From: Psychrobacillus sp. INOP01
Lineage (GTDB): Bacteria > Bacillota > Bacilli > Bacillales_A > Planococcaceae
Assembly (NCBI RefSeq): GCF_018140925.1
Contig: NZ_CP073315.1
Location: forward strand, 2,170,001-2,234,000
Length of the DNA stretch: 64,000 bases
Direction: 5' to 3'
The notes beneath the pieces were generated by a model. It was not told where the DNA came from, made no database searches, and saw only the letters and a program-made list of their open reading frames with translations. Below, one piece after another: positions 50,526 through 60,947 of the stretch; positions within the stretch are counted from its first letter, which is position 1, and each line of letters opens with the position of its first letter. Made by a program: the position numbers and the translations under genes.

Positions 50526-52526
50526 ATGAATCGAGCATTGCGCTACGCCATATTATACTTATTAATATTTTTTGTAATCGTTGGGATTTTTGCTACATTC
50601 AATACGAGCAATACAACTACAAAAAATATTAAGTTTAACGACTTTATGACTGCTTTAGAAAAAGGAGAAGTAACAAGTGTTACGTTACAACCTGAATCGG
50701 GTGTCTATTACGCTGAAGGTGAAATGAAAGGCTATAAAAAAGGAGAGAAATATTTAGCGATTCTCCCTTATAATAGCGAAGATTTGCAAACGAAAATTTA
50801 TACATTGGCAACATCCAATTCGGTAGACGTGGAATATAAAGAAACGCCTAAAACAAGTGGTTGGGTTCAATTCTTCACAGGATTATTGCCGTTCTTAATT
50901 ATTATCATTTTATTCTTCTTCTTATTAAGCCAATCACAGGGCGGTGGTAACCGTGTGATGAACTTCGGTAAGAGTAAAGCGAAGTTGTACGATAATGACA
51001 AGAAAAAAGTTAGATTTAATGATGTTGCTGGTGCAGATGAAGAAAAAGCTGAACTAGTGGAAGTAGTAGATTTCTTAAAGGATCCGCGTAAATTCGTGGA
51101 AATTGGAGCTCGTATACCTAAAGGGATTCTATTAGTTGGTCCTCCGGGTACTGGTAAAACGTTGCTTGCTCGTGCAGTTGCGGGTGAATCTGGCGTGCCG
51201 TTCTTCTCTATAAGTGGTTCGGACTTCGTTGAAATGTTTGTCGGAGTAGGGGCTTCTCGTGTACGTGATTTATTTGAAAATGCGAAGAAAAATGCACCAT
51301 GTATCATCTTTATAGATGAAATTGATGCAGTAGGTCGTCAACGTGGAGCTGGACTTGGTGGAGGTCACGATGAACGTGAGCAAACACTAAACCAATTACT
51401 TGTTGAAATGGATGGTTTCGGTGCAAACGAAGGTATTATTATCGTCGCTGCAACAAATAGACCAGACGTATTAGACCCAGCACTTCTTCGTCCAGGTCGT
51501 TTTGACCGTCAAATTACTGTAGGTCGTCCGGACGTTAAAGGTCGTGAAGCAGTACTTCAAGTACATGCTCGTAATAAGCCGCTTGATGAATCAGTTGACT
51601 TAAAAGCGATTGCACAACGCACACCAGGATTCTCTGGAGCAGACTTAGAAAACTTATTAAACGAGGCAGCTTTAGTTGCGGCTAGACGAGATAAGAAGAA
51701 AGTTGATATGCGAGATATTGATGAAGCTACTGACAGAGTTATTGCAGGTCCGGCTAAATCAGGAAAAGTTATCTCTGAAAAAGAACGAAATATTGTTGCT
51801 TTCCATGAAGCAGGACATGTGGTTGTTGGATTAACTTTAGACGATGCTGAAATCGTACATAAAGTAACAATCGTTCCGCGTGGTCAAGCAGGTGGTTACG
51901 CAGTAATGCTTCCTAAAGAAGATCGCTATTTCATGACAAAACCAGAATTACTAGATAAGATTTCTGGATTACTTGGTGGTCGTGTAGCAGAAGATATTAT
52001 TTTCGGTGAAGTTTCTACCGGAGCTCATAATGACTTCCAACGCGCGACGGGCATTGCTAGAAAAATGGTTACAGAATATGGGATGAGTGACAAGCTTGGG
52101 CCAATGCAATTCGGTCAAGCACAAGGAGGCAATGTCTTCTTAGGTCGTGATTTTAACTCAGAACAAAACTATTCGGATGCAATTGCTTATGAAATTGACC
52201 AAGAAATGCAAACAATGATTAAAGATCAATATGCTCGTACGAAACAAATATTAACGGAAAAACGTGAATTATTAACATTAATCGCAAAAACGTTATTAGA
52301 GGTAGAAACACTAGATGCTGCTCAGATTAAGCATTTAGAAGAACATGGTACACTCCCTGATCGCTCCTATGAGGAGTTAGATCAAAAAGCAGCTATTGAG
52401 CTTAAAAAGGAAGAAGTATCGGATGCAGTAGGTGCTCCGGCTGATCCATCTATTAGTGACTTGCCCAAAGAAGAGGGTTCGCTAAGAGAAACAGAAAGCC
52501 CGGTTCAAGAAGAACGTAGAGATTAA
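50526..52526 (+). CDS. ftsH: ATP-dependent zinc metalloprotease FtsH
   Basis: Membrane AAA protease for quality control, also needed in sporulation. 666 residues from ATG 50526 (AGGAGG at 50514-50519); the frame opens at GTG 50511, which lies against the ribosome binding site. Two membrane segments (about 5-25 and 105-128), Walker A GPPGTGKT, Walker B FIDEIDA, second region of homology [10 protein letters not shown], and zinc site HEAGH. The C-terminus is acidic. Confidence 0.97.
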   Translation: MNRALRYAILYLLIFFVIVGIFATFNTSNTTTKNIKFNDFMTALEKGEVTSVTLQPESGVYYAEGEMKGYKKGEKYLAILPYNSEDLQTKIYTLATSNSVDVEYKETPKTSGWVQFFTGLLPFLIIIILFFFLLSQSQGGGNRVMNFGKSKAKLYDNDKKKVRFNDVAGADEEKAELVEVVDFLKDPRKFVEIGARIPKGILLVGPPGTGKTLLARAVAGESGVPFFSISGSDFVEMFVGVGASRVRDLFENAKKNAPCIIFIDEIDAVGRQRGAGLGGGHDEREQTLNQLLVEMDGFGANEGIIIVAATNRPDVLDPALLRPGRFDRQITVGRPDVKGREAVLQVHARNKPLDESVDLKAIAQRTPGFSGADLENLLNEAALVAARRDKKKVDMRDIDEATDRVIAGPAKSGKVISEKERNIVAFHEAGHVVVGLTLDDAEIVHKVTIVPRGQAGGYAVMLPKEDRYFMTKPELLDKISGLLGGRVAEDIIFGEVSTGAHNDFQRATGIARKMVTEYGMSDKLGPMQFGQAQGGNVFLGRDFNSEQNYSDAIAYEIDQEMQTMIKDQYARTKQILTEKRELLTLIAKTLLEVETLDAAQIKHLEEHGTLPDRSYEELDQKAAIELKKEEVSDAVGAPADPSISDLPKEEGSLRETESPVQEERRD

Positions 52527-52534
52527 TAGATAAG

Positions 52535-52582
52535 AAAAAAAGCTGATTGCCTCCTTTACACTTGAGGCAATCAGCTTTTTTC
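52535..52582 (+). terminator. Terminator of ftsH
   Basis: AAAAGCTGATTGCCTC/GAGGCAATCAGCTTTT, ten-base loop, T-run. Confidence 0.93.
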
Positions 52583-52596
52583 TTCGCCTATATATA

Positions 52597-52605
52597 TGGT
52601 ATGAT
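52597..52605 (+). promoter_or_regulatory. Extended -10 promoter of coaX
   Basis: TGGTATGAT (extended TGn plus TATGAT at 52600-52605), right after the ftsH terminator; the -35 region is not clear. Confidence 0.55.
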
Positions 52606-52641
52606 GTGTGGGAAACTCAAGAAAAAGTGAGGAAAAGCTAG

Positions 52642-53424
52642 ATGATACTTGTCTTAGATACAGGAAATACTAATATTGTGTTAGGGGTTTACGAAAATGA
52701 TAAGCTTATCCATCATTGGCGGATGGAGACTGATCGTTTAAAAACAGAAGATGAATATGGAATGCAGGTGAAGGCACTCTTTTCTCACGCTAACATCACT
52801 TTTGCTCAAATAGAGGGTATTATTATTTCTTCGGTAGTTCCACCTATCATGTTTTCATTAGAAGCGATGTGCAAAAAATACTTTGGCATCAAACCACTTG
52901 TGGTAGGCCCTGGAGTAAAAACTGGACTAAATATTAAGTATGAGAATCCACGCGAGGTTGGCGCAGATCGTATAGTAAATGCAGTAGCTGCCATTCATGA
53001 ATATGGAAGTCCACTAATCATTGTAGATTTCGGAACTGCTACAACCTATTGCTTTGTCAATGAATGCGGAGAGTATATGGGTGGGGCGATTGCTCCAGGT
53101 ATCGGTATCTCAACAGAAGCCCTTTTTAATAGAGCTAGTAAGCTTCCACGTATAGAGTTGACAAGACCTGAGAATGTCATTGGAAAAAATACGGTTTCCG
53201 CAATGCAAGCGGGAATAGTATACGGCTATGTGGGGCAAGTTGAGGGTATTGTGAATCGTATGAAAAAAGTATCAAAACAAAATCCAAAAGTAATTGCCAC
53301 AGGTGGTATGGCTTCCTTAATCGGGGGCGAAACAACTATAATAGATGTTATTGATCCGTTCTTAACGTTGAAGGGTTTATATTTAATTTATCAACGAAAT
53401 AATGATGAAAGAGGTAATAAATAA
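52642..53424 (+). CDS. coaX: Type III pantothenate kinase
   Basis: First step of CoA synthesis. 260 residues, ASKHA fold: [17 protein letters not shown] (phosphate 1), [37 protein letters not shown] (adenosine/phosphate 2, quoted in part: DFGTATTY), [12 protein letters not shown]. This family needs a monovalent cation and is not inhibited by CoA. The ATG of hslO follows the stop codon directly. Confidence 0.96.
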   Translation: MILVLDTGNTNIVLGVYENDKLIHHWRMETDRLKTEDEYGMQVKALFSHANITFAQIEGIIISSVVPPIMFSLEAMCKKYFGIKPLVVGPGVKTGLNIKYENPREVGADRIVNAVAAIHEYGSPLIIVDFGTATTYCFVNECGEYMGGAIAPGIGISTEALFNRASKLPRIELTRPENVIGKNTVSAMQAGIVYGYVGQVEGIVNRMKKVSKQNPKVIATGGMASLIGGETTIIDVIDPFLTLKGLYLIYQRNNDERGNK

Positions 53425-54306
53425 ATGAGTGATTATTTAGTAAGAGCTTTAGCTTTTGAAGGAAGTGTACGTGCATTTGCAGCTCGTACAACTGATACGG
53501 TAGGGGAAGGACAAAGACGTCATGGGACTTGGCCGACTGCATCTGCTGCACTTGGTAGGTCGATGACTGCGGCACTTATGATGGGTGCTATGCTAAAAGG
53601 CGAAGATAAGATAACGGTAAAAGTAGAAGGCGATGGTCCAATTGGTCCAATGATTATTGACAGTAATGCAAAAGGGGAAGTGCGTGGCTATGTGACTAAT
53701 CCTCAAACCCATTTTGATTTAAATGAGCATGGAAAATTAGATGTTCGTCGCGCAGTAGGAACTGAAGGCACGCTTACGATTGTAAAAGATTTGGGCATGA
53801 GAGACTTTTTTACTGGACAAGTGCCAATTGTTTCGGGTGAAATAGGCGAAGACTTCACCTATTATTTTGCTGTTTCTGAACAGGTTCCTTCTTCTGTTGG
53901 ACTAGGAGTGCTTGTGAACCCAGACAACTCAATTCTGGCGGCAGGAGGGTTTATAATCCAACTAATGCCTGGAACAGATGATGAAACGATTACAGTGATT
54001 GAAGAACACTTGTCTAATATGGAGCCTGTTTCTAAACTAATCGAAAGAGGCTTGACACCGGAAGAAATCCTATTTGAAATTTTAGGTAAAGATAATGTGC
54101 AAATTTTAGATTCTGCTCCTGTTTCGTTTGAATGTAATTGCTCCAAAGAAAGATTTGGGAATACCATTATTACACTGGGTGAAAAAGAAATTCGTGAAAT
54201 GATCGAAGAGGATGGGGGAGCAGAAGCACACTGTCATTTCTGTATGGAGAAATACCATTATTCAGTAGATGAATTGGAGTCATTTATCGATGAAATCAAC
54301 GCGTGA
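53425..54306 (+). CDS. hslO: Redox-regulated chaperone Hsp33
   Basis: Holdase chaperone activated by oxidation. 293 residues; the C-terminal zinc/redox switch shows CNC ([10 protein letters not shown]) and CHFC ([11 protein letters not shown]), the four conserved cysteines. The N-terminal dimerisation domain carries [22 protein letters not shown] (quoted in part: EGDGPIGPM). It begins right at the coaX stop and overlaps yacD by 17 bases. Confidence 0.97.
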   Translation: MSDYLVRALAFEGSVRAFAARTTDTVGEGQRRHGTWPTASAALGRSMTAALMMGAMLKGEDKITVKVEGDGPIGPMIIDSNAKGEVRGYVTNPQTHFDLNEHGKLDVRRAVGTEGTLTIVKDLGMRDFFTGQVPIVSGEIGEDFTYYFAVSEQVPSSVGLGVLVNPDNSILAAGGFIIQLMPGTDDETITVIEEHLSNMEPVSKLIERGLTPEEILFEILGKDNVQILDSAPVSFECNCSKERFGNTIITLGEKEIREMIEEDGGAEAHCHFCMEKYHYSVDELESFIDEINA

Positions 54307-55213
54307 CTATGATAATGCCCCGTCTAAAAGACGTTTAAAAACTAAACCGGTACTAGTTGCTCTGAGTGTTCTGCTAGTAGGTAATTTGCTATGGTTCATC
54401 GCATGGTTAATACCGAATGATACTAATAAGAACAATGATTCAGAAGAAGTGGCTTCCGTAGCGGGCAAAGTTATCACGAAAGAACAATGGATGGCTTCTA
54501 TGGAGTCGGTTTATGGAAAAGAAGTATTGTTAGATATGGTGAATGCAGAGGTTATGGAAGCGGCGGCTAAAGAATATAAGATTAAAGTAACAGATGCGGA
54601 AGTGGATTTAGAGCTCGCTTTAATCCGTTCTACACAAGAGGGTGCTTCCTTGCAAGCCTATGACGAAGAGGTTGTGCGTAAGGATGTTCGCTCTCGCTTA
54701 ATCTTAGAAAAAGTATTAGCCAAAGATATTGTCATTGAAGATGATGCGATCAAAGAATTCTATGACAATAACAAAAATCTGTACAATACTTCCACCTCTT
54801 ATCGAACAAGTGTCATTTATGTCAGTACGGATGCTGAAGCAAACGAAGTTGTGAAAGAGTTGGAAAATGGTTCGTCCTTTGAAGGGCTAGCCAGGGAACG
54901 ATCTGCTGATGCAAGTTCAGCTAGTCTTGGTGGAGATATCGGATATGTATCAGAAGGAAATGAATCGGTGGATGAAGCTTTAGTTAGTGCAGTGAAGAAT
55001 ATCGATAAAGGTAAATGGAGTAACCCAATTGCTTTAGGTGATGGTAGATTTGCCGTGTTGATGGTGAAAAGTGTATTTGAAGGTCAATCCTTTTCATATG
55101 CTGATGTAAAAGGCCATATTCGTAGAGAACTTGCACTTGATCAGTTACCACAATCAGTTACCCAGGAAGCTTTTTGGAAAGAGTTTGATGCAGACTGGGT
55201 TTATAGTGAGTGA
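54290..55213 (+). CDS. yacD: Membrane-anchored parvulin-type peptidyl-prolyl isomerase (YacD/PrsA-like)
   Basis: 307 residues. A basic N-terminus and one membrane segment ([20 protein letters not shown]), no lipobox, then a SurA-like helical region and a parvulin domain ([36 protein letters not shown], quoted in part). Probably acts outside the membrane on secreted proteins. The open frame starts at 54269, but ATG 54290 fits the family and overlaps hslO less. Last gene of the coaX unit. Confidence 0.88.
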   Translation: MKSTRDYDNAPSKRRLKTKPVLVALSVLLVGNLLWFIAWLIPNDTNKNNDSEEVASVAGKVITKEQWMASMESVYGKEVLLDMVNAEVMEAAAKEYKIKVTDAEVDLELALIRSTQEGASLQAYDEEVVRKDVRSRLILEKVLAKDIVIEDDAIKEFYDNNKNLYNTSTSYRTSVIYVSTDAEANEVVKELENGSSFEGLARERSADASSASLGGDIGYVSEGNESVDEALVSAVKNIDKGKWSNPIALGDGRFAVLMVKSVFEGQSFSYADVKGHIRRELALDQLPQSVTQEAFWKEFDADWVYSE

Positions 55214-55220
55214 TTAATAT

Positions 55221-55260
55221 TAAAAGAGACCATCTTCAATTATAAAGATGGTCTTTTTTA
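55221..55260 (+). terminator. Terminator of yacD
   Basis: AAAAGAGACCATCTT/AAGATGGTCTTTTTT, eight-base loop, T-run. It lies between the converging yacD and PAS-GGDEF genes; the A-run makes it potentially bidirectional. Confidence 0.9.
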
Positions 55261-55292
55261 ACTTAGATTATCAGAACAATTTAATGTGTCAT

Positions 55293-56264
55293 TTATTTTA
55301 AAGTAGCGTGTGTCACTTTATTCCTTCCGTTATCCTTCGAAAAATAGAGTGCTTTATCTGCCTGAGCTAAAATAGAGATTGTTGTTTCGTTAGGATTACT
55401 AGTAGTCGCTACCCCAATACTTACGGTAATCTTAGGTATCTCCCATTTGGCTGTTTGAATTGTACTTCTTAAAAGCTCTGCTTCATTTAAAGACTTTTCC
55501 TCATTTGTGAATGGCATAATTACAACGAATTCTTCTCCGCCGTATCGAGCGATAATATGTTCTTTTGGGAAAAATTCGGTTAAAATTTTTGCTAATCGGA
55601 TTAATACTTTATCGCCAATAAGATGACCTTGTGTATCATTGACTGATTTAAAATGATCAATATCGAGTATTAAAAGCGAAAAGGGGCTATTGGTTTGTGT
55701 ATATTGCAGTAAATATTCACGCAGTTTTTCAATGAAGAATCTGCGGTTTTTTAAACCAGTAAGTCCGTCAGTAGTGGAAAGTGTTTCGAGCTTATCATTC
55801 AATTTTAGTAATTCTGTTTGCTTTTGTTCTAGTTCAAGATGTAGTTGTTCCATTTTTGCCAAAGCGGCATCTTTCTCCCGATACGCTTCCTCTAATAATA
55901 TTTTAGCGTTACGTATTTCCTGTTCATAATCTATTCGTTTACCCATATGTACAAAAATACAGTCTACCACTTCAGTTTGCTCGTAATATTTTCCATTAAA
56001 TAGTACAGGAATATCTGTACCATTACTTCCTTTTAAGTTGAAATATATCTCATCAACATATCCATTTAACTGTATAAAAGGATAAAAGCATGAGTGGAAC
56101 AATAATTTATTGGCAAGGGACATAATAGATTCAATATGATTGGAGATTAAATTGGCTCGTGTGTAGTTCCCCATCTCAAGGAATTTATCATTTACATCTA
56201 AAATTACTCCTTGTGGCGTCATGGAAAGGTAACCACACGGCAAACTTTCCCATCTCTTATCCAT
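55293..56264 (-). CDS. PAS-GGDEF diguanylate cyclase with an RsbP-like sensor domain
   Basis: 323 residues, no membrane segment. A PAS domain at 1-110 starts MDKRWESLPCGYLSMTPQG and continues with DEIYFNLKGSNGTDIPVLFN; this closely resembles the RsbP PAS domain as I recall it. A coiled coil follows (about 112-160), then a GGDEF domain at 162-320 with metal residues D201/D203 (LILDIDHFK) and an intact GGEEF signature (242-246). No RxxD inhibitory site precedes it. RsbP has a PP2C phosphatase here instead. ATG 56264 follows AAAGGATG; the in-frame ATG 56282 lies before that site. It follows rsbQ by 28 bases. Confidence 0.9.
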   Translation of the reverse strand: MDKRWESLPCGYLSMTPQGVILDVNDKFLEMGNYTRANLISNHIESIMSLANKLLFHSCFYPFIQLNGYVDEIYFNLKGSNGTDIPVLFNGKYYEQTEVVDCIFVHMGKRIDYEQEIRNAKILLEEAYREKDAALAKMEQLHLELEQKQTELLKLNDKLETLSTTDGLTGLKNRRFFIEKLREYLLQYTQTNSPFSLLILDIDHFKSVNDTQGHLIGDKVLIRLAKILTEFFPKEHIIARYGGEEFVVIMPFTNEEKSLNEAELLRSTIQTAKWEIPKITVSIGVATTSNPNETTISILAQADKALYFSKDNGRNKVTHATLK

Positions 56265-56292
56265 CAAATTACATCCTTTCAATTCAAATAAT

Positions 56293-57093
56293 TTAAGCTA
56301 ATAGAAAATCGTTCAAACAACTAATCGTTTCTTGAGGATGACTTAAGTGTGGGTAATGTCCTTTTGCCTCCATTAAATAAAGCGTACTATTCTTCATATG
56401 CTCGTGTAAATAGTTACCTACCACTAAAGGTACGATACTATCATCGCTACATTGCATTATTAACGTAGGTACACTAGCCTTACCTAAATCTGCACGATGA
56501 TCGGATAGAAAGGTAGTTTCAGCGAATTGCCTAGTTATTAAAGGATTTGATCGCGTAAAGCTCTTTTCTAATTCTGTAGTGAGTGCAGGTACTTCAGGAT
56601 TATTCATGCCAAGAGGCGCCATAAAGCTAGCCCAGCTAAGATAATTCATTTCCATCATAGTGAGTAATTCTAGTACATCGTTTTTTTCGAATCCACCATG
56701 ATATGTGTCTCCATCATTAATATAACGAGGAGAAGGACCAATCATTATCAATTTATGAAAGTAGTCTGGACGTTCAATCGATGCAAGCATGCCAATCATG
56801 GAACTGACCGAATGTCCGACAAATATAACATCCTTAAGTTTAAGTGTTTTAATAATATCTAAAACATCTTGAGCATACCCATGAAGAGTACTATATTTTT
56901 TAAAATCATATGCTGTTAAATCTGAATTTCCTGAACCTACATGATCAAACAAAACTACTCGATAATTCTTTTCAAAAAATGGTACAACATATCTCCACAT
57001 ATTTTGATCACATCCAAAACCATGTGCAAATATGATAGTACTGTCGCCCTCACCTATAACTTTTACGTTATTCCTAACTAATACATTACTCAT
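56293..57093 (-). CDS. rsbQ: RsbQ-type alpha/beta hydrolase (signal sensor)
   Basis: 266 residues, one alpha/beta-hydrolase domain, no signal peptide. The triad is complete and in RsbQ register: S95 in VGHSVSSMIG, D218 in MQCSDDSIVP, H246 in AKGHYPHLSHP. RsbQ belongs to the group that includes the plant receptors D14 and KAI2; in B. subtilis it works with RsbP to activate SigB under energy stress. Here its operon partner is a PAS-GGDEF protein. GGAG lies eight bases before ATG. The pair interrupts the usual yacD-cysK order, on the opposite strand. Confidence 0.92.
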   Translation of the reverse strand: MSNVLVRNNVKVIGEGDSTIIFAHGFGCDQNMWRYVVPFFEKNYRVVLFDHVGSGNSDLTAYDFKKYSTLHGYAQDVLDIIKTLKLKDVIFVGHSVSSMIGMLASIERPDYFHKLIMIGPSPRYINDGDTYHGGFEKNDVLELLTMMEMNYLSWASFMAPLGMNNPEVPALTTELEKSFTRSNPLITRQFAETTFLSDHRADLGKASVPTLIMQCSDDSIVPLVVGNYLHEHMKNSTLYLMEAKGHYPHLSHPQETISCLNDFLLA

Positions 57094-57293
57094 AAAAAAA
57101 CTCCATTCTAATATCTATTATTATTTTGATATTTACTAAATATGAGTTAAAAATCTATGTGGAAATTCTCTGAATCAATAATCTTTTCAATTCATTAATC
57201 ATACACGCTTTGCTTGTGGTTATCTATATATCAACCATTAATACTGGATGGAATTGTTTGACGAAATATTTAAAATAATTGAATGTAATTTTA

Positions 57294-57323
57294 TTGACAA
57301 TTCTTCTGTTTCATTGGTATGAT
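57294..57323 (+). promoter_or_regulatory. SigA promoter of cysK
   Basis: TTGACA (57294-57299), 18 bp, TATGAT (57318-57323). Confidence 0.75.
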
Positions 57324-57368
57324 TAAAAAATAAAACCTATTAAAAGAGTAGGAATTGGGAGTGGGAAA

Positions 57369-58292
57369 ATGACGAAGTTAGCGCAATCTGTATTGGATTT
57401 AATCGGAAAAACACCAATCGTAAAATTAAACCGTGTAGGAAACCCTGAGGATGCAGAAGTATATGTTAAACTTGAATACTTTAATCCAGGTAGCAGCGTT
57501 AAAGATCGTATTGCACTTGCCATGATTCAAGCAGCTGAAAAAGAAGGTAAATTAACGGAAAATGGTACAATTATAGAACCTACAAGTGGAAATACAGGTA
57601 TTGGTCTTGCAATGATAGCAGCAGCAAAAGGATATAACGCTGTATTAGTAATGCCGGATACTATGAGCTTAGAGCGCAGAAACTTACTTCGTGCATATGG
57701 AGCAGATCTTGTATTAACTCCTGGGGCTGACGGCATGAAAGGTGCTATTGCAAAAGCGGAGGAGCTTGCAAACGAAAACGGATGGTTTATGCCACAGCAA
57801 TTTAACAACGAAGCGAATCCAGAAATCCACCGTTTAACAACAGGTCCAGAAATCGTGGAGGCATTCGATCAATTGGATGGATTTGTATCAGGTATTGGTA
57901 CTGGTGGAACAATCACTGGAGCGGGTGGCGTGTTAAAAGAGAAATTCCCAGACATCCACATTGCAGCGGTAGAGCCAACAGATTCAAATATTTTATCCGG
58001 CGGTAAACCAGGTCCTCACAAAATTCAAGGTATTGGTGCAGGATTTATACCAAAAGTTCTAGATACAAAGCTCTATGACTCCATTATCCAAGTATCTAAT
58101 GATGATGCATATGCAACTTCCCGTGAAGTAGCGAAATCAGAAGGTATTCTTGGAGGGGTTTCTGCGGGAGCAGCAATTTACGCGGCTCTTCAACTTGCTA
58201 AAGAACTCGGAAAAGGTAAAAAAGTATTAGCGATTATTCCAGATAACGGAGAACGCTACTTAAGCACACCTTTATACCAATTCGAAGATTAA
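57369..58292 (+). CDS. cysK: Cysteine synthase A (O-acetylserine sulfhydrylase)
   Basis: PLP enzyme making cysteine from O-acetylserine and sulfide; in B. subtilis it also acts with CymR. 307 residues. The PLP lysine is in [12 protein letters not shown], the substrate loop [12 protein letters not shown], the phosphate loop [12 protein letters not shown], and the C-terminus [23 protein letters not shown] precedes ATG. It is in its B. subtilis place before pabB. Confidence 0.97.
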   Translation: MTKLAQSVLDLIGKTPIVKLNRVGNPEDAEVYVKLEYFNPGSSVKDRIALAMIQAAEKEGKLTENGTIIEPTSGNTGIGLAMIAAAKGYNAVLVMPDTMSLERRNLLRAYGADLVLTPGADGMKGAIAKAEELANENGWFMPQQFNNEANPEIHRLTTGPEIVEAFDQLDGFVSGIGTGGTITGAGGVLKEKFPDIHIAAVEPTDSNILSGGKPGPHKIQGIGAGFIPKVLDTKLYDSIIQVSNDDAYATSREVAKSEGILGGVSAGAAIYAALQLAKELGKGKKVLAIIPDNGERYLSTPLYQFED

Positions 58293-58314
58293 ACGTAAGC
58301 GAATAGAAAATACG

Positions 58315-58347
58315 AAGGAGGGAGCAGCCGGTGCTTCCTCCTTTTTG
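58315..58347 (+). terminator. Terminator of cysK
   Basis: AAGGAGGGAGC with GTGCTTCCTCCTT forms an imperfect stem, then TTTTT. Confidence 0.75.
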
Positions 58348-58388
58348 TAGAATAAAAAAGTATATAAAAAATAATAATAATACCGCTA

Positions 58389-58505
58389 TGATTTGCGTTT
58401 CAGGTGGACGCTTTCCGTGGGCGAGGCCGAGCCTCCTCAGGCGGCACTATGCTTCTTCCTGAGAGGTCTCGACTTTCTCGCTTTTCCTACTGGAGTCGCC
58501 ACCTT
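58389..58505 (+). repeat. GC-rich dispersed repeat, copy C (longest)
   Basis: ATTTGCGTTTCAGGTGGACG, then CTTTCCGTGGGCGAGGCCGA, and a right end GGAGTCGCCACCTTAAACTA. The core matches copies A (24809) and B (41594, inverted). Ends GATT...AATCA look like the complete unit of a repeat family I recall from Bacillaceae intergenic DNA. It lies in the 652-base cysK-pabB gap, where I see no gene. Confidence 0.78.
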
Positions 58506-58721
58506 AAACTACAATCAATTAAGTGTGTAGTACTTCATTAAAAGATTTAGCATAGCTTATTGCTTAGATGATAAGATTGGTCAAATTTTAGAGAGTGATA
58601 AAATTATTTGTAATCGCTTTTGAGTTAGAAATGCTAATATCCAATGATAAATGAAGAAAATAGATTTCTTTTTTGCTAGTGGAAATACAGATAAATAGTA
58701 GGTATTCTCTATATAAAGAAG

Positions 58722-58832
58722 CCAAATATCACTAAAAATTCACGCAGTAATAATATAGACAGAATTCAGTCCAAAGCACTTCGGAAACATTGGAAACAGG
58801 TTTTGAACTTAAAGGACTGGGCGTCTTTTGCT
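58722..58832 (-). repeat. AT-rich dispersed repeat of about 112 bp, copy 2 (inverted)
   Basis: The reverse complement aligns with 41465-41576 along its length, about three quarters identical by eye. Placed on the same strand as copy 1, both are followed by the inverted GC-rich element, at 18 bases in copy 1 and about 217 bases here. Confidence 0.8.
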
Positions 58833-58944
58833 TAGTTTTTTCTTATAGGACAGTCATGTTGAGCAAATTCCTCTTTTCTAGTAGCGAAAAGTAGTAGTTT
58901 CAAGTTAAGATGAAGTCAAATCGTTTTTAGGGGGATTTGAGAAA

Positions 58945-60360
58945 GTGAATATCAAACTGGAAACACATGCTTTTCATATGTCGAAAGAAGCTTTTTTCTA
59001 TGCATATAAAGCCTTAACAAAAAAGGAACCGTATAATATATTTTTAGAGAGTGGCAGAGGTGGTCATTTATCTGTTGCAGCATGGAATCCAATAGCTGTG
59101 GCTAAATCCATCGAAAATGGCTTGCAAATTCATTGGAGAAGTGGAGAGCGAGAAGCTCGTGCAGGAGAAGCGCTAGAGGAGTTAGAAAAGCTTGTTTCTG
59201 AATATAAATTACCTTTTCAGCAGGATTTGCCAGACTTTCAAGGTGGAGCTATTGGTTTTATTAGCTATGATTATGCAAGAAAAATAGAAGTTTTACCGAA
59301 TCTTGCAGAAGGTGATTTACATATACCGGATATCTATTTCCATATATATGATTGCTGGGCTGTATTAGATATAAAAACAGAAGTAGTCACGTTAATGAAG
59401 TTATCTACATGTGATATTGATTTAATGGAACTAGAGAAAGAATATGAAGAGGCAGCTAAAAGTGGGCTTGACTTAAGAATGTTCCAGCCTGCATCTGCAA
59501 TGGAAGTAGCCGAAGATCCTGCTGAATTGCATGTGTCGGTAAGCTCAAGTGAATTTGAGGCGGCCGTACTGAAAGTTCAACAATATATAGCTGAGGGTGA
59601 TGTCTTCCAGGTTAATTTATCTGTCAGACAATCAAAGCAATTGAAAGTAAGTCCGATAGCAATGTATGAGGCGCTGCGTGCATTCAATCCTTCTCCTTAT
59701 ATGGCATATATACAAGCGCCGGAATTTTCGGTTGTCTCTGGATCACCTGAGTTATTAGTAAAGAAAAAAGGAACTGAATTATCTACGAGACCAATTGCTG
59801 GGACAAGACCGCGTGGTAAAAATGATGCGGAAGATATGTTATTGGCAAATGAACTGATAGAAAACGAAAAAGAGCGTGCAGAGCATGTCATGCTTGTCGA
59901 TTTAGAGCGAAATGACCTTGGTCGTGTTTCATCCTATGGAACAGTGGAAGTGGACGAGTTCATGGTTATTGAAAGGTACTCCCATGTGATGCATATCGTC
60001 TCTAATGTAAAAGGGACACTTCGATCTGGAACAACTAATACAGAGATCATCCGAGCAATGTTCCCTGGAGGTACGATTACTGGTGCGCCTAAAATTAGGA
60101 CAATGGAAATAATTGAAGAGCTAGAGCCAGTTCGTAGAGGGTTATATACAGGGGCAATTGGTTGGTTAGGATTTTCGGGCGATTTAGAGTTTAATATTGT
60201 GATCCGCACCGCGTTTATTCAAAATGGGATGGCTCATATTCAAGCAGGGGCTGGCATCGTCATTGACTCGGTACCGAGTGCGGAATATGTGGAATCTTTA
60301 AACAAAGCAAAAGCAGTATGGCAGGCGAAGGCTATGGCAGAAGAAGGAGTGCACAAATGA
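58945..60360 (+). CDS. pabB: Aminodeoxychorismate synthase component I
   Basis: Converts chorismate plus ammonia (from PabA) to 4-amino-4-deoxychorismate. 471 residues of the chorismate-binding family: [15 protein letters not shown] in the N-terminal part, [19 protein letters not shown], the PIAGTRPRG block, [19 protein letters not shown] (quoted in part) and [14 protein letters not shown] start behind TAGGGGGATTTG. It shares ATGA with pabA. Confidence 0.94.
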   Translation: MNIKLETHAFHMSKEAFFYAYKALTKKEPYNIFLESGRGGHLSVAAWNPIAVAKSIENGLQIHWRSGEREARAGEALEELEKLVSEYKLPFQQDLPDFQGGAIGFISYDYARKIEVLPNLAEGDLHIPDIYFHIYDCWAVLDIKTEVVTLMKLSTCDIDLMELEKEYEEAAKSGLDLRMFQPASAMEVAEDPAELHVSVSSSEFEAAVLKVQQYIAEGDVFQVNLSVRQSKQLKVSPIAMYEALRAFNPSPYMAYIQAPEFSVVSGSPELLVKKKGTELSTRPIAGTRPRGKNDAEDMLLANELIENEKERAEHVMLVDLERNDLGRVSSYGTVEVDEFMVIERYSHVMHIVSNVKGTLRSGTTNTEIIRAMFPGGTITGAPKIRTMEIIEELEPVRRGLYTGAIGWLGFSGDLEFNIVIRTAFIQNGMAHIQAGAGIVIDSVPSAEYVESLNKAKAVWQAKAMAEEGVHK

Positions 60361-60947
60361 TATTAATGATTGATAACTATGATTCCTTTACGTACAATCT
60401 CGTTCAATATATTGGAGAGCTAGGAATCGAGGTGAAGGTTGTTCGCAATGACGAACTAACCATAGAGACTATTCAAGCGATACATCCTCAAGTCATCGTA
60501 GTATCGCCTGGTCCATGTACACCAAACGAAGCTGGTATTAGCTTAGAAGTAATCACACACTTTGCGGGAAAAATTCCTATTTTGGGAGTTTGTTTAGGTC
60601 ATCAGGCTATTGGACAAGCATTTGGTGGAAAGGTTATCCGCGCTGATAGATTAATGCATGGGAAAGTCTCTCCAGTTTTCCATGACAGTAGAGGTGTAAA
60701 TACCGATATGCCAAATCCTTTTCGGGCAACAAGATATCATTCCTTACTTGTGGAAAGAGAATCTTTACCCGATTGTTTGGAGATAACTGCTTGGACTGAA
60801 GAGGGAGAAATAATGGGGCTTCGCCATAAAAAGTATGCTGTAGAGGGCGTTCAATACCACCCTGAGTCGATTATGACGGAGGAAGGCAAAAAGATCATCC
60901 GTAATTTTGTTGAAACGTATAGTTTTATTGGCGGGGAGAGTAGATAA
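60357..60947 (+). CDS. pabA: Aminodeoxychorismate/anthranilate synthase glutamine amidotransferase
   Basis: Supplies ammonia to PabB and, in Bacillus, also to TrpE. 196 residues: [20 protein letters not shown] start, [12 protein letters not shown], catalytic Cys in [16 protein letters not shown], and His/Glu in GVQYHPESI. The frame opens at 60318 inside pabB, but ATG 60357 overlapping the pabB stop fits the family and has GAAGGAG upstream. Confidence 0.96.
   Translation: MILMIDNYDSFTYNLVQYIGELGIEVKVVRNDELTIETIQAIHPQVIVVSPGPCTPNEAGISLEVITHFAGKIPILGVCLGHQAIGQAFGGKVIRADRLMHGKVSPVFHDSRGVNTDMPNPFRATRYHSLLVERESLPDCLEITAWTEEGEIMGLRHKKYAVEGVQYHPESIMTEEGKKIIRNFVETYSFIGGESR

Noticed and set aside
57094-57293. 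A SigB promoter for rsbQ-dgc
   Set aside because: The minus strand upstream of rsbQ was read for GTTTAA-GGGTAT and none was found; the actual promoter of the pair remains unidentified.
58506-58944. A structured RNA or gene before pabB
   Set aside because: Apart from the AT-rich repeat at 58722-58832 I see no open frame, no clear hairpin with T-run and no riboswitch motif.
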